A DNA stretch of 64,000 bases from Fibrobacter sp. (GTDB taxonomy: Bacteria; Fibrobacterota; Fibrobacteria; Fibrobacterales; Fibrobacteraceae). Positions 43,474 through 53,047 of the stretch are shown piece after piece. The position numbers and the translations under genes were made by a program. Positions within the stretch are counted from its first letter, which is position 1. Each line of letters opens with the position of its first letter. The notes below the pieces were generated by a model that had not been told where the DNA came from, ran no database searches, and was given only the letters and a program-made list of their open reading frames with translations. Where the stretch lies: positions 1 to 64,000 of the forward strand of contig NZ_JAFWOM010000138.1 in the NCBI RefSeq assembly GCF_017545445.1. Reading direction: 5' to 3'.

Positions 43474-45468
43474 ATGATTTCTCTTAGTTTAATACCTCTC
43501 TTCCCGCTGTTGGGATGCATTATTCTCGGTGCGATTGCCGTTATTTCTTCGGGCAGCAAGAAGGGGCCTGCCGAGGGCCTTGTCGGTGCGCTCGCAGTAC
43601 TTTTCCCGGCACTTTCCTTTGCTGGCGTCTCTCTCCTTGCGCTTCATATGCCGGAAGGTGGCATTCGCGAAACGCTCTGCACGTGGATTGACATTCCGAT
43701 GTTCCGTGCAGAAATCGGATTCCTGTTCGATGGTCTTTCCCGCATCATGCTCCTGTTCGTGACGGGCATCGGTTCGCTGATTGCTCTCTACTCGATCGGT
43801 TACATGCATGGCGACCGCGGCTTTGCCCGTTACTTCGCCTACATCAACCTCTTCTTGTTCAGCATGATCGTGCTTGTGCTTTCGGACAACTTGCTCCTCA
43901 CGTTCCTCGGTTGGGAAGGTGTCGGCCTCTGCTCTTACCTCCTCATCGGTTTCTGGAACAAGGACCTCAACAACTGCAAGGCTGCGAACAAGGCGTTCAT
44001 CGTGAACCGCGTGGGCGATATCGGTTTTATTCTCGGTATGCTCTGCCTCGTGACAATGGGTGGCGCTGCTATCCTCAATTACGATGTTCTCGCGAACTTC
44101 ATCAGCATGATCATCAATGGTAATCACGTTGAAATTGTTGTTCCGTTCCTTTCTGTGGCTGGCATCCTGTTCTTCATCGGCTGCACGGGTAAATCTGCCC
44201 AGATTCCGCTCCTCACGTGGCTCCCGGATGCCATGGCGGGTCCGACTCCGGTTTCTGCCTTGATCCATGCCGCAACGATGGTGACTTCTGGCGTTTATTT
44301 GCTCGCCCGTCTCGGTAGCATGTTCGCCATCCTCCCGGTGGTGCTCGACATCATCGTGATTGTCGGTATGCTTACTGCTTTCTGGGCTGCTGTCGCTGGG
44401 CTTTTCCAGAACGACATCAAGAAAGTGCTTGCTTATTCGACCATCAGCCAACTCGGCTACATGTTCATGGCTTCGGGCGTTTGCGCCTTTGATGCTTCTA
44501 TCTTCCACGTGTTCACGCACGCCTTCTTCAAGGCGGCTCTCTTCCTCGGTGCCGGTGCCGTGATTCACGCTCTCGCCGGTGAACAGGACATGCGCAAGAT
44601 GGGTGGCCTCCTCAAGAAAACTCCGGTGACCGCCTGCGTCATGATTTTCGCATTCCTCGCGATTGTCGGTTTCCCGGGCTTTGCCGGTTTCTGGTCCAAG
44701 GACTTGATTCTCGAACGCTTGTTTACGAACTGCTCGATGGCAATTCCGGGCTTCACGCTTTTTGGTGCTGAAGTTCCGACGATTCCGCTGAACGGTGTCG
44801 TTTATGCGGTGGGTCTTGCGACTGCAGTGATTACGGCTGTTTATATGGGCCGTCTCATCATCCTCACGTTCTTCGGTAGCTATCGCGGTTCCAAGGAAAG
44901 TGAAGAACATATCCACGAAGCTCCGGCTGTCATGCTCATTCCGATGGTGATTCTCGCTTTCGGTGCTGTGTTTGCCGGTTACCTCTGGGCCGATTCCATC
45001 GGTATCAAGTTCTTTGCCGAAACGCTTGCTCCGGTCGTCGGTGCCGCTCAGGCTTACAACGCTCCTGTTGTGACCGCCCACTTGAACCCGGTTGTCTTTG
45101 CTGTGCTTGGTACGCTTGCTGCACTGGCCGGTATGTACATCGCTTACAAGATTTATGCCAATGCCCGCATCCCGGCTGCCAAGGGGTCTTCTGCTCCTGA
45201 AGGTGGCAAGGCAACGTGGACGTTCCTGTTCGATTCCATTCACAAGTATGTGGGAATTATCCCGGTCAACGTGCTTGCATGGATTTGCGATGTGGTTGTC
45301 GATAAGATTCTCGCGGCGGCCCAGTGGACGATTGGTGCAATCGCTACGATTCTTGGCGACGGAGCCGCTTCGTTCCAAGTGCGTAAGGTCCGTGTCCAGG
45401 TCGCTCTTAGCATTTTGGGCTTGGTTGTTCTTATGGCAATTGTTCTTTTGACTGGAGGTACTCTCTAA
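43474..45468 (+). CDS. nuoL: NADH-quinone oxidoreductase subunit L
   Basis: Antiporter-like proton-pumping subunit, 664 residues, with the expected long C-terminal lateral helix. LGWEGVGLCSYLLIGFWN, GKSAQIPLLTWLPDAMAGPTPVSALIHAATMVTSGVYL and AYSTISQLGYMFMA are conserved proton-channel segments. Distal end of the membrane arm. Shares one base with nuoM. Confidence 0.95.
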   Translation: MISLSLIPLFPLLGCIILGAIAVISSGSKKGPAEGLVGALAVLFPALSFAGVSLLALHMPEGGIRETLCTWIDIPMFRAEIGFLFDGLSRIMLLFVTGIGSLIALYSIGYMHGDRGFARYFAYINLFLFSMIVLVLSDNLLLTFLGWEGVGLCSYLLIGFWNKDLNNCKAANKAFIVNRVGDIGFILGMLCLVTMGGAAILNYDVLANFISMIINGNHVEIVVPFLSVAGILFFIGCTGKSAQIPLLTWLPDAMAGPTPVSALIHAATMVTSGVYLLARLGSMFAILPVVLDIIVIVGMLTAFWAAVAGLFQNDIKKVLAYSTISQLGYMFMASGVCAFDASIFHVFTHAFFKAALFLGAGAVIHALAGEQDMRKMGGLLKKTPVTACVMIFAFLAIVGFPGFAGFWSKDLILERLFTNCSMAIPGFTLFGAEVPTIPLNGVVYAVGLATAVITAVYMGRLIILTFFGSYRGSKESEEHIHEAPAVMLIPMVILAFGAVFAGYLWADSIGIKFFAETLAPVVGAAQAYNAPVVTAHLNPVVFAVLGTLAALAGMYIAYKIYANARIPAAKGSSAPEGGKATWTFLFDSIHKYVGIIPVNVLAWICDVVVDKILAAAQWTIGAIATILGDGAASFQVRKVRVQVALSILGLVVLMAIVLLTGGTL

Positions 45469-47117
45469 TGCTGTTACATCTCCTCGTCCTCGCTCCGTTC
45501 GTTGCCGCCATTCTCATGGTGATGACATCCAAGGAAGATTCCAAGTCTTCTTCCCGCTTGGCGATTTTGATGGGTATTGTCTTTGCGGCAATGTCTGTCG
45601 CTCTTATTGCTGGCGGAAACGTTGCAACGAAAGCTATTGAATGGTTCCAAATCCCTGGTTGCAAGGGACCTGTTTTCTACTACTTGTATAGTCATGGACT
45701 TGCCTCTTGGATGGTGTTCCTTTCTTGTGGCTTGTCTCTTGTGGCGTTGATTTCTGCACGTGGGCTCACTTGTAGGAGCTACCGCAACTTCGCTATCGGC
45801 ATCTTCTCGTTGATGGGCGCCATGAACGGTACCTTCCTTGCGGCTGATGCGGTACTCTTCTTCTTCTTCTTCGAAGCGATGGTCATCCCCGCTGCGGTGT
45901 TGATTGCTGGTTTCGGTGGCAAGGACAGAATGAAGGCCGCGATGACGTTTGCGATTTATACATTGGTCGGTTCTGCCCCGATGATGGTCGCTTTGTGGTA
46001 TCTCCTCACGGTTGCTGACAATTCCATGCTGTATTCGCTTGCGATTGCGGTCCAGAGCCTTCCGGAGAGTACGCAAACAACGGTTCTCGTTTGCTTCCTC
46101 TTGGCGTTCCTTGTGAAAACTCCGATTTTCCCGTTCCACGGTTGGCAGGCGATTTCTTATGCCGAAGCTCCGGCTCCGCTCTCTGCAATCCTCACGGGTG
46201 CAATGAGCAAGGCGGGCGTGTTTGGCTTTATCGTCTGGGTGCTCCCGATTTTCCCGCTTTCGTTGAGCGCAAGTTCTTGCATGATGTGGCTTGGCCTCTT
46301 TACGGCGGTCTATGGAGCACTCATGGCTCTCCGCGCAACGGATGGCAAGAAACTCCTCGCTTTCAGCTCGATGGGCCATTTGGGCCTCGCTGTAGCGGGT
46401 GTCTTTAGCGGTTCCGAAGTGATGTTCCCGGCGGTGCTTGTGTTGCTCGTCGCTCATGGTATTTCCGCTGGTGCCCAGTTCTTCTTGATGGGCATTGCAG
46501 AACGTATGACGGGCACTCGTGAACTCGACCAGCTTGGCGGTCTTTCTTCCAAGAATCCGGTGTTCTCGACGCTCTTTGGCTTTGCCGGTGTCATGGCTCT
46601 CGCAGTCCCTGGTACGGCAGGCTTCGTCGGTGAATTCTCCGTGCTCCTCTCTCTGTGGGATATGGGGCCGCTCCCGGCTCTCGTCGCAGGCTTCACGCTG
46701 ATTCTCTCCGCGGCTTACATGCTCCGCTTTATCCAGAAGGTCATCTTCGGTAAGCAAGCCCGCGAATACGAAGAAGGAACGCGTACGATGCCGCTCGAAG
46801 GTTTCTCGATTGGCGTAATGCTTTCTCTCCTCCTTGTTTTCGGTTTCCATCCGGCTTTCGTGACGGATTCGTTGAACCAGGCCGAGGAAGTTGATGATCC
46901 GGCTACGGCTCAGGTGTTGCAAGATGCTTCGATCAATCAGGGGAATGCTCCGATGACCGAAGAGGAAATTCACCAGTTGGATTCAACTCTTGCGGCTGCC
47001 GGCTTCAAGGACGACGAACGCGCTTCGATCATCGCTCAGATGAAGGGTGAAAATGCTTCCGAGGCGAATGTCGCGAACTCTGAAAATACTGTGAAGGAGG
47101 CTTCCGATGCTCAGTAA
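45468..47117 (+). CDS. nuoM: NADH-quinone oxidoreductase subunit M
   Basis: Second antiporter-like subunit, 549 residues. FFFEAMVIPAAVLI has the channel Glu, and KTPIFPFHGWQAISYAEAPAPLSAILTGAMSKAGVFG is the family block. A 70-residue acidic, hydrophilic C-terminal tail (DDPATAQVLQDA ... ANVANSENTVKEA) is longer than usual and lies outside the membrane. Overlaps nuoN by 11 bases. Confidence 0.94.
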   Translation: MLLHLLVLAPFVAAILMVMTSKEDSKSSSRLAILMGIVFAAMSVALIAGGNVATKAIEWFQIPGCKGPVFYYLYSHGLASWMVFLSCGLSLVALISARGLTCRSYRNFAIGIFSLMGAMNGTFLAADAVLFFFFFEAMVIPAAVLIAGFGGKDRMKAAMTFAIYTLVGSAPMMVALWYLLTVADNSMLYSLAIAVQSLPESTQTTVLVCFLLAFLVKTPIFPFHGWQAISYAEAPAPLSAILTGAMSKAGVFGFIVWVLPIFPLSLSASSCMMWLGLFTAVYGALMALRATDGKKLLAFSSMGHLGLAVAGVFSGSEVMFPAVLVLLVAHGISAGAQFFLMGIAERMTGTRELDQLGGLSSKNPVFSTLFGFAGVMALAVPGTAGFVGEFSVLLSLWDMGPLPALVAGFTLILSAAYMLRFIQKVIFGKQAREYEEGTRTMPLEGFSIGVMLSLLLVFGFHPAFVTDSLNQAEEVDDPATAQVLQDASINQGNAPMTEEEIHQLDSTLAAAGFKDDERASIIAQMKGENASEANVANSENTVKEASDAQ

Positions 47118-48603
47118 TCTTCTTTATCTCTTGCCGGTTATCTGTATTGTGTTGGGCGGTATGGTCGCTCTTGCTGCCGAACCGTTCTTGGACAACGAAA
47201 ACAAGCATAAGGTACTTCCGTGGATTTCTGCGTTCTTCATCGCTTTGGGTGTTGCTACGTTGTACTACGCCAAGACGGAAACGCTTTTGAACCTCTATGC
47301 AATGGATCCCATCCGTCGCGTGCTCTGCATGGCGATTCTCTTGTGTGCGTTGCTTGGCGTTGCTGGCTTGCAGTGGACGCTTAGCCGCGAAAAGTTCAAG
47401 GGTGGCGAAGCTTATGGCCTTATGATGCTTGCGACAAGCGGCGCAATGCTTATGACGCAGGCGATTGACTTTGTCGCTCTCTTCGTTGCCATGGAACTCA
47501 CAAGTTTCCCGATTTACGCTCTCGTGGGCATTCGCCGCAAGGATGTCAATGCTAACGAAGGCGTGTTCAAGTACTTTGTCTCGGGTGCCATTTTCAGCGC
47601 GATTTTCCTCTATGGTGTTTCGCTGATTTACGGTGCAACAGGTTCTACGCACTTCTGCGGAAATCTGCTCGATGGCCGTAGAGTCATTTACGATTTGGGA
47701 ACGCTCCTTGTGATCGTGGGCCTGTTCTTCAAGGCGGGTGCTGCTCCGATGCATTTCTGGGTGGCCGATGTCTATACGGGCGCCTCTGTCGCTGTGACAG
47801 GCTTTATGGCCGCTGTCGTAAAGGTCGGCGCTCTTGCCGCTCTCGGTACGGTCTGGTTGGGCGTTCTCGTGACTCGCTCCGGTGCCGAAGCCGTGTGGAA
47901 CCTCGCTGAGAAAGTAACGATTATGAACCCGTCTTTCCCGCTGTTCTACGTGATTATCGTGGTTGCAATCCTTTCCATGGCGATTGGTGCGTTTAGTGGC
48001 CTTGCCCAAAAGTCCGTGCGTCGCATCTTGGCATTCTCCGCCGTGATGAACGCTGGCTTTATTGTGATTGGTCTCTTGCTCCCGAATTACTACGACAATG
48101 GCGAAATCCAGATGGGCCCGATGTTCTACTTCCTCGTCACGTATGCGATTGCATCGGCAGGCGCTTTGACGGGTGTCGCTTACATGTCCGGTAAGGATGA
48201 TTGCAAGGAAAAACTCGAAGACCTCCAGGGTGCTGGCCGCCGTCGCCCGTTCGTGGCACTTGGCGTTGCCGTGTGCTTGGCTTCGCTCGCCGGCCTCCCG
48301 CCGGTTGCAGGTTTCCTCGCGAAGTTCACGCTGTTCACCGAAGCGTTCAATGCTGGCCTTGGCTGGCTTGCCATTGTTGGCTTTGGCCTTTCGCTCGTGG
48401 CTGCGGTTTACTACCTCCGTATTGCTTACGTGCTGTTCGCTCCGAAGAAGGAAGACGGCGAATCGAAGTGCTGCTGCGGTGAAGGTCATTGCTGTGGCAA
48501 GTTCGAAGCGACCTACGTCTATCTGCTCCGCTTTGCCGTGGCTGCTGCCGCTATCGCGCTCCTCGTGATTAGCGTCTATCCGTCATTGGCATTGATTGGA
48601 TAA
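47107..48603 (+). CDS. nuoN: NADH-quinone oxidoreductase subunit N
   Basis: Third antiporter-like subunit, 498 residues. AMELTSFPIYALVGIRR, KAGAAPMHFWVADVYTGASVAVTGFMA and GLPPVAGFLAKF are family blocks. A loop near the C-terminus has a Cys cluster, C455-C456-C457-GEGH-C462-C463, not typical of NuoN. Last gene of the operon. Confidence 0.93.
   Translation: MLSNLLYLLPVICIVLGGMVALAAEPFLDNENKHKVLPWISAFFIALGVATLYYAKTETLLNLYAMDPIRRVLCMAILLCALLGVAGLQWTLSREKFKGGEAYGLMMLATSGAMLMTQAIDFVALFVAMELTSFPIYALVGIRRKDVNANEGVFKYFVSGAIFSAIFLYGVSLIYGATGSTHFCGNLLDGRRVIYDLGTLLVIVGLFFKAGAAPMHFWVADVYTGASVAVTGFMAAVVKVGALAALGTVWLGVLVTRSGAEAVWNLAEKVTIMNPSFPLFYVIIVVAILSMAIGAFSGLAQKSVRRILAFSAVMNAGFIVIGLLLPNYYDNGEIQMGPMFYFLVTYAIASAGALTGVAYMSGKDDCKEKLEDLQGAGRRRPFVALGVAVCLASLAGLPPVAGFLAKFTLFTEAFNAGLGWLAIVGFGLSLVAAVYYLRIAYVLFAPKKEDGESKCCCGEGHCCGKFEATYVYLLRFAVAAAAIALLVISVYPSLALIG
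48469..48498 (+). other. Cys/His cluster CCCGEGHCCGK in the nuoN loop
   Basis: Five Cys and one His within nine residues, between the last two membrane segments of NuoN. Resembles a metal-binding loop. Confidence 0.6.
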
Positions 48604-48705
48604 GATAGGTTGTAGGTGTTAGGTTTTAGGGATTAGGATAAGTCCCGCCTTACAATGTCATCCCGGTCACAGGTCACTGAGCCTGTCGAAGTGCCGGGAT
48701 CGGTA
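48604..48705. repeat. Repeat element downstream of nuoN
   Basis: TAGGTTTTAGGG-type sequence (48610-48640), as at 10240 and 14405, then ATCCCGGTCACAGG ... CCTGTCGAAGTGCCGGGAT (48659-48700), an imperfect palindrome of the dispersed family. Confidence 0.65.
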
Positions 48706-48709
48706 TTTC

Positions 48710-48747
48710 AAAAAACGTCTCGGCTGAATTTAGCCGGGATGTTTTTT
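48710..48747 (+). terminator. nuo operon terminator
   Basis: AAAAAACGTCTCGGCT and AGCCGGGATGTTTTTT make a 16-position stem with a GAATTT loop and T run. Confidence 0.85.
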
Positions 48748-48840
48748 ATTGTTAATGCTTTTCCAATTATCTTTGAATTTTATTTGTTTATCCTTGGTGA
48801 ATGAGCCTTATCGGAACAGTGGAATCGATAAGGTTGTGTG

Positions 48841-49701
48841 ATGAAAAATGAATTTATATTTGAATTAATGAAATTTTCAAAAATTTTTAATTCCTTATGC
48901 TTCTTGCTTATGCCCTTCTTTTTTGTTGGATGTGGCGGGGTGCAAGTACATAGAGGTCGCTTTGAAGCTATGGCTCCTGACGCATATGTTGGTCCCGCGT
49001 TTGCTGTAAAAAATGATTCCAATGTACGGAAAGTCAATGTTTCTCTTCGAATCCCCAATAACAAGCATGTGCATTTGAATGGTATCGAAAATGATGCTGT
49101 TGAGGGATATGAATACTCTTTTGGGCCATCCGAAGCAGATGTTTATTATGACTTAAAGATGTTTCCTGTGTCTGCATCTTTTGATTATTTTACTAAAAAA
49201 AGATTTATGCTTGGTGGTATTGGTTTTGGGTTTAATCCATATCCGTATTTTCGTTTGACTGGAGGTGTAAATTCATCTTATTTTGAAATGGGTGCGTTTT
49301 CGTCACTTGGGCTAGCTATAGTTTCGTATTCCGTTTATGCTTCTTATATAGATGATCAAGGAAATTTGGCTGGCGCAGGAACAAGTACAAAAGGTGTTAT
49401 AGATTGCGATGGTTGCATAGATGTTAGGTTTAATGGTAATTTTGGACTTTATGTAAATGTATTTCCTTTTAGGAATTTTACTTTATCTTATTCCTTATCT
49501 GCGTTTAAACCATGGTTATTTAATGATTTGGAAGGTTACCCGTTGGCTTTTGCTTTTCCCTTTATTTTTTCTCATTATTTTGGAGTAGGTTATACATTTG
49601 CACGTCATTATCAATTTTCTTTAGGAGCGAATATACATTGGGGCAATAATTTTAGTGAAAAGGTTTGGAATTTAGAAAGCAAATTTTCTTTTCTGTTTTA
49701 G
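48841..49701 (+). CDS. Hypothetical lipoprotein, probable outer-membrane beta-barrel
   Basis: 286 residues, AT-rich. The lipobox FVGC follows a hydrophobic stretch (FNSLCFLLMPFFF). The rest is a chain of short amphipathic beta strands with aromatic ends (FMLGGIGFGFNPYPYFRL, FGLYVNVFPFRNFTLSYSL) and the last residue is Phe, as in outer-membrane barrels. AAGG lies seven bases before the ATG at 48841; ATG 48868 would give a more compact signal peptide. No family recognised. Composition differs from the adjacent nuo operon. Confidence 0.6.
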   Translation: MKNEFIFELMKFSKIFNSLCFLLMPFFFVGCGGVQVHRGRFEAMAPDAYVGPAFAVKNDSNVRKVNVSLRIPNNKHVHLNGIENDAVEGYEYSFGPSEADVYYDLKMFPVSASFDYFTKKRFMLGGIGFGFNPYPYFRLTGGVNSSYFEMGAFSSLGLAIVSYSVYASYIDDQGNLAGAGTSTKGVIDCDGCIDVRFNGNFGLYVNVFPFRNFTLSYSLSAFKPWLFNDLEGYPLAFAFPFIFSHYFGVGYTFARHYQFSLGANIHWGNNFSEKVWNLESKFSFLF

Positions 49702-49748
49702 TTGCTTAGGTGAGTTTTTTGTATTTTGTTCTTGAAAAGGAACAGAAA

Positions 49749-50027
49749 ATGATTTGTCCGAAGTGCGGTGAAAAGTTCAATTATTACGAGCCTTGCTGTC
49801 CGTGGTGCAGGGCTCCGAAAGTTGTTGATGAACAGAAACCGGCTGAAGATAATTCTCCCAAAGAGGAGTCTCGCGAAAAAGAGAACGACAGCGACGTGAT
49901 TGATCCTTCGCAAAGTTTGGGTTTTTCTATCTTTGTTTTGGTGTTTTATGTGGGGACTTTGTTCTTTGGACTTTTTGGATTAACATTCTTGATTTTCGTT
50001 CTTGCTGTCATTTTTCCATGCGGTTGA
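49749..50027 (+). CDS. Zinc-ribbon membrane protein
   Basis: 92 residues. An N-terminal zinc ribbon (CPKCGEKFNYYEPCCPWC) is joined by an acidic linker to a C-terminal membrane hairpin (about 52-90). ATG at 49749 with AAGG upstream; the longer frame from 49710 is unnecessary. The downstream lipoprotein gene overlaps its end by 10 bases. Function unknown. Confidence 0.7.
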   Translation: MICPKCGEKFNYYEPCCPWCRAPKVVDEQKPAEDNSPKEESREKENDSDVIDPSQSLGFSIFVLVFYVGTLFFGLFGLTFLIFVLAVIFPCG

Positions 50028-50389
50028 TTGTACTTTTTTTATTTGTAATGATGCTTTCGGGCTGCGCTTATGTCGCCCCGACATTGGCTATTGGCGCATC
50101 TGTACCGATATTTTATGCTAGTGGTAAGGCTATATACCATGAAAATAAAAAGGAAACTCAAGATTCAATAAAGCAGGCCGTAGCGGATTCTTTGAACGAG
50201 GTATATCCTACGGTGTCGCCAGATTCACTTCCGGCAATGGTTGAAACCGCAATCGAAGAGAAAAAAGAGGCGTCAAGGAAAGCAAGACTCGAACGTCTTG
50301 CGGGAGTCTTTCTTGGTCTAGCAGGTGCTGTTGCTGTGGTGTTATTGTTTGTTTTGCCGTTCAGGGCGAGTCCCGGATTGGGGGATTGA
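50018..50389 (+). CDS. Small lipoprotein with C-terminal membrane helix
   Basis: 123 residues. MRLIVLFLFVMMLSGC is a lipoprotein signal with LSGC. A short helical region rich in Lys/Glu (about 40-95) precedes a strong membrane helix (GVFLGLAGAVAVVLLFVLPF). Overlaps the zinc-ribbon gene, so probably coupled. No family recognised. Confidence 0.65.
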   Translation: MRLIVLFLFVMMLSGCAYVAPTLAIGASVPIFYASGKAIYHENKKETQDSIKQAVADSLNEVYPTVSPDSLPAMVETAIEEKKEASRKARLERLAGVFLGLAGAVAVVLLFVLPFRASPGLGD

Positions 50390-50393
50390 ATTT

Positions 50394-51386
50394 CTAGAAC
50401 ACGATGCGTGCGTCTAGAGAAATTGCCCAATCAGGTTCGTTTGAAGACGCTGGCAGAATAAACACTGCGTCGATGCCGAAATGTTTGCCAAAATCACAGT
50501 TCATACCGACAGGAACCTGAAGTTCGTGTGATTTGTCATCGCTTACTCCTTTTATGGCTACACCTGTAAGGAAATGCATTCTGTTTCCGCCAAAATAAAA
50601 GATGATCGGTAAATACATATAATTTTCATCATTGAACGAAACCCATCTTAGATCAGTGGTCATGTAAATCCGGTTCTCGCCGCCGAAACGGAATTTTAAA
50701 CCTAGACCTGCTGTGATATACCCTCCGTGCAAGAAAAAGGCCACTCTCCGCCAATGCGTTGTTTCTGCTGGATTTGACGAAGGCGATTTCTCGGTTGCAT
50801 TATTCTTTATCGCATTAGGATTTTCTATCGTGTTCGGAGTTGCGTTCGGAATCGAGGCGTTGTTAGGAGTTGGGGTTGCATTAGTAGTGGGAGTCGTGCT
50901 AGCCACGTCTCTTTTGATGTTGCGGAAAAATTCGGGCGACTTCTGTATGATGTGCGTGAGCAAGGTGCTCTGGTTGGGACCTAGAACGTTGAAACTGGCG
51001 ATGAGCTTGTTCCCTGCGGTTTCGTAGAGTTCTGCCGAAAGCGTCAGCGAGCCGTTGAAACTGCTGACGCGTGCTTGGCAGATGTAGTCGGCTGCAATGT
51101 TTTTGCCGGTTTCGGCAAGGCAGGTTCCTTCGCAATCTTCGATGGATTTTCCCGGCGGAAGCATTGCCGTTATGTTTTCGCGGGTCATGATGGTATAGTT
51201 TTGCGATGCGGGGAGTTCTTTTACGGCTTGCTCGCGCAGTACGTTTGTAAGGTATTGGCGATCGGCGAGTGAAACTTTGTCTTTTACAAGCGGGTCTGCA
51301 ACAGTTTCAAGGACGGCGACGAATGCCGCTTGCGATGATGCGGCAAGCGCTAGCAAAAAACAAATGCTAATCTTAAGGAAACTCAT
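50394..51386 (-). CDS. CsgG/LpoB-like N-domain protein with variable C-terminus (copy 1)
   Basis: 330 residues. Signal peptide MSFLKISICFLLALAASSQA, then an alpha/beta domain: FVAVLETVAD, YLTNVLREQAVKELP, YTIMTRENITAML, CEGTCLAETGKNIAADYICQARVSS and LYETAGNKLIASF. This order recalls the CsgG/LpoB-type domain found in many envelope proteins. A Pro/Thr/Asn linker (about 168-210) leads to a beta-rich C-terminal half (FFLHGGYITAGLGLKFRF ... ISLDARIVF) that looks like a small barrel. The next gene is a tandem paralogue. Function unknown. Confidence 0.65.
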   Translation of the reverse strand: MSFLKISICFLLALAASSQAAFVAVLETVADPLVKDKVSLADRQYLTNVLREQAVKELPASQNYTIMTRENITAMLPPGKSIEDCEGTCLAETGKNIAADYICQARVSSFNGSLTLSAELYETAGNKLIASFNVLGPNQSTLLTHIIQKSPEFFRNIKRDVASTTPTTNATPTPNNASIPNATPNTIENPNAIKNNATEKSPSSNPAETTHWRRVAFFLHGGYITAGLGLKFRFGGENRIYMTTDLRWVSFNDENYMYLPIIFYFGGNRMHFLTGVAIKGVSDDKSHELQVPVGMNCDFGKHFGIDAVFILPASSNEPDWAISLDARIVF

Positions 51387-51496
51387 GCTAAAAAAATAAC
51401 TTATAAAAACAAAAAGTCGTAAATGTATTTCAATAAAAAAATGCCCCGACGCTAGGGCCGGGACTGAGGAATTTTTTAGTAAGAATGGTTGCTCTT

Positions 51497-52501
51497 CTAG
51501 AACACGATGCGGAAATCCAACGTGAGCGACATCGCATTCCCTGTAAAAATCAAGGCATCGATACCGAAATGTCTGCCTATATCGCAGTTTAAGCCCATGG
51601 TAAATTGAGCTTCATCCGCATTTTCGGCACTTGTCGTTGCCATTACTGAGAAACCTGAGATGAAATGCACATGATTACCGCCTAAATAGATGAGCATCGG
51701 AATATGCAAAAACCAATCGTTTTTGAAGGATAGCCACCTTGTATCTGCGGTGATGTAAATCCCATTTTGGCGGCTCAAGCGGAGCTTTAAACCAAGACCT
51801 GCGTCGAGAATGCCTGCGTGTATAAAGAATCTTGCTCTCGGCCACGGCTTTTCTTCTTTGGGTGTGCTTGGTTTTGCTGTTGGCGCATAATACTCGTAAC
51901 CTGCGCTAGGGGCTACGTTTCGCGTTGGGGGTGGATTCTGCGTCGTAGCTGTCGTAAACGTGGATACTTCGTTGTTGGATTTGCTTGGCTGTGGCGCCGC
52001 TGTAGTTGCATTCTTTCCCACGTCTTTCTTGACATTGCGGAAAAAATCGGGCGATTTCTGTATGATGAGCGTGAGCAAGGTGCTCAGGTTGGGGCCTAGC
52101 CCGTTAAAGCTCGCGATGAGCTTGTTCCCTGCGGTTTCGTAAAGTTCCGCTGAAAGCGTCAGCGATCCGTTGAAACTACTGACACGAGCCTGGCAGATGT
52201 AGTCGGCGGCAATGTTTTTTCCGGTCTCGACGATACAGCTCCCTTCGCAGTCTTCGATGGATTTGTCCGGCGGAAGCATTGCAGTTATGTTTTCGCGGGT
52301 CATGATGGTGTAGTTTTGCGATGCGGGGAGTTCCTTTACGGCTTGTTCGCGCAATACGTTTGTGAGGTACTGGCGGTCGGTTAGCGAAACCTTGTTCTTT
52401 ACACCGGGGTCTGCAGCGGTTTCAAGGACGGCTACGTGTACCGCTTGCGACGTTGCAATAAGGGATAGTAAAAGTAAAAGGGTGATTTTAAAATTTTTCA
52501 T
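51497..52501 (-). CDS. CsgG/LpoB-like N-domain protein with variable C-terminus (copy 2)
   Basis: 334 residues. Nearly identical to copy 1 from about residue 20 to 155, including YLTNVLREQAVKELPASQNY, but with a different linker (STFTTATTQNPPPTRNV) and a C-terminal half only loosely alike, ending LTLDFRIVF. Both genes share TAAGTTATTTTTTT upstream of the ATG. Recent duplication or gene conversion of the 5' half is likely. A weak hairpin lies between the copies (51443-51470). Confidence 0.65.
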   Translation of the reverse strand: MKNFKITLLLLLSLIATSQAVHVAVLETAADPGVKNKVSLTDRQYLTNVLREQAVKELPASQNYTIMTRENITAMLPPDKSIEDCEGSCIVETGKNIAADYICQARVSSFNGSLTLSAELYETAGNKLIASFNGLGPNLSTLLTLIIQKSPDFFRNVKKDVGKNATTAAPQPSKSNNEVSTFTTATTQNPPPTRNVAPSAGYEYYAPTAKPSTPKEEKPWPRARFFIHAGILDAGLGLKLRLSRQNGIYITADTRWLSFKNDWFLHIPMLIYLGGNHVHFISGFSVMATTSAENADEAQFTMGLNCDIGRHFGIDALIFTGNAMSLTLDFRIVF

Positions 52502-52555
52502 GCAAAAAAAATAACTTATTATTTAAATTTTCGTTAAAATAAAAAAGGATTTGTT

Positions 52556-53047
52556 ATGGAAAAAATATACCGTTCTGGAATTGGTTTTGATGTTCACAAG
52601 CTTGTGGAAGGTCGCAAGTGTATTATCGGTGGTGTGGATATCCCGTACGAAAAGGGACTTTTGGGCCACAGCGATGCAGATGTTCTGTTGCATGCGATTA
52701 GCGATGCTTTGCTCGGGGCGGCAGGCCTTGGTGACATCGGTACGTATTTCCCGGATACGGATCCGGCATTCAAGGGTGCAGACAGCTTGGAACTCTTGCG
52801 CAAGGTCGGCGAGGAAGTCCGGAGGGCTGGCTTTGAAATTGTGAACATCGACAGCATCGTGATGTGTGAACGCCCGAAGGTGAACCCGCACAAGGAACAA
52901 ATGAAGGCGAACATCGCCCGCGTGCTCGGCCTCGACGTGAAGCAGATTGGCATCAAGGGAACGACGACTGAAAAGCTCGGTTTTACGGGTCGCGGCGAAG
53001 GCATTGCAAGCCAAGCTATTGCCATGGTGCGCAGCTGTGAGCCTTGA
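52556..53047 (+). CDS. ispF: 2-C-methyl-D-erythritol 2,4-cyclodiphosphate synthase
   Basis: Fifth step of the MEP isoprenoid pathway. 163 residues, normal length. GIGFDVHKL gives the metal-binding Asp and His, [34 protein letters not shown] the third His and active-site loop, and [15 protein letters not shown] the CDP-binding end. AAGGA site before the ATG. Stands alone. Confidence 0.95.
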   Translation: MEKIYRSGIGFDVHKLVEGRKCIIGGVDIPYEKGLLGHSDADVLLHAISDALLGAAGLGDIGTYFPDTDPAFKGADSLELLRKVGEEVRRAGFEIVNIDSIVMCERPKVNPHKEQMKANIARVLGLDVKQIGIKGTTTEKLGFTGRGEGIASQAIAMVRSCEP

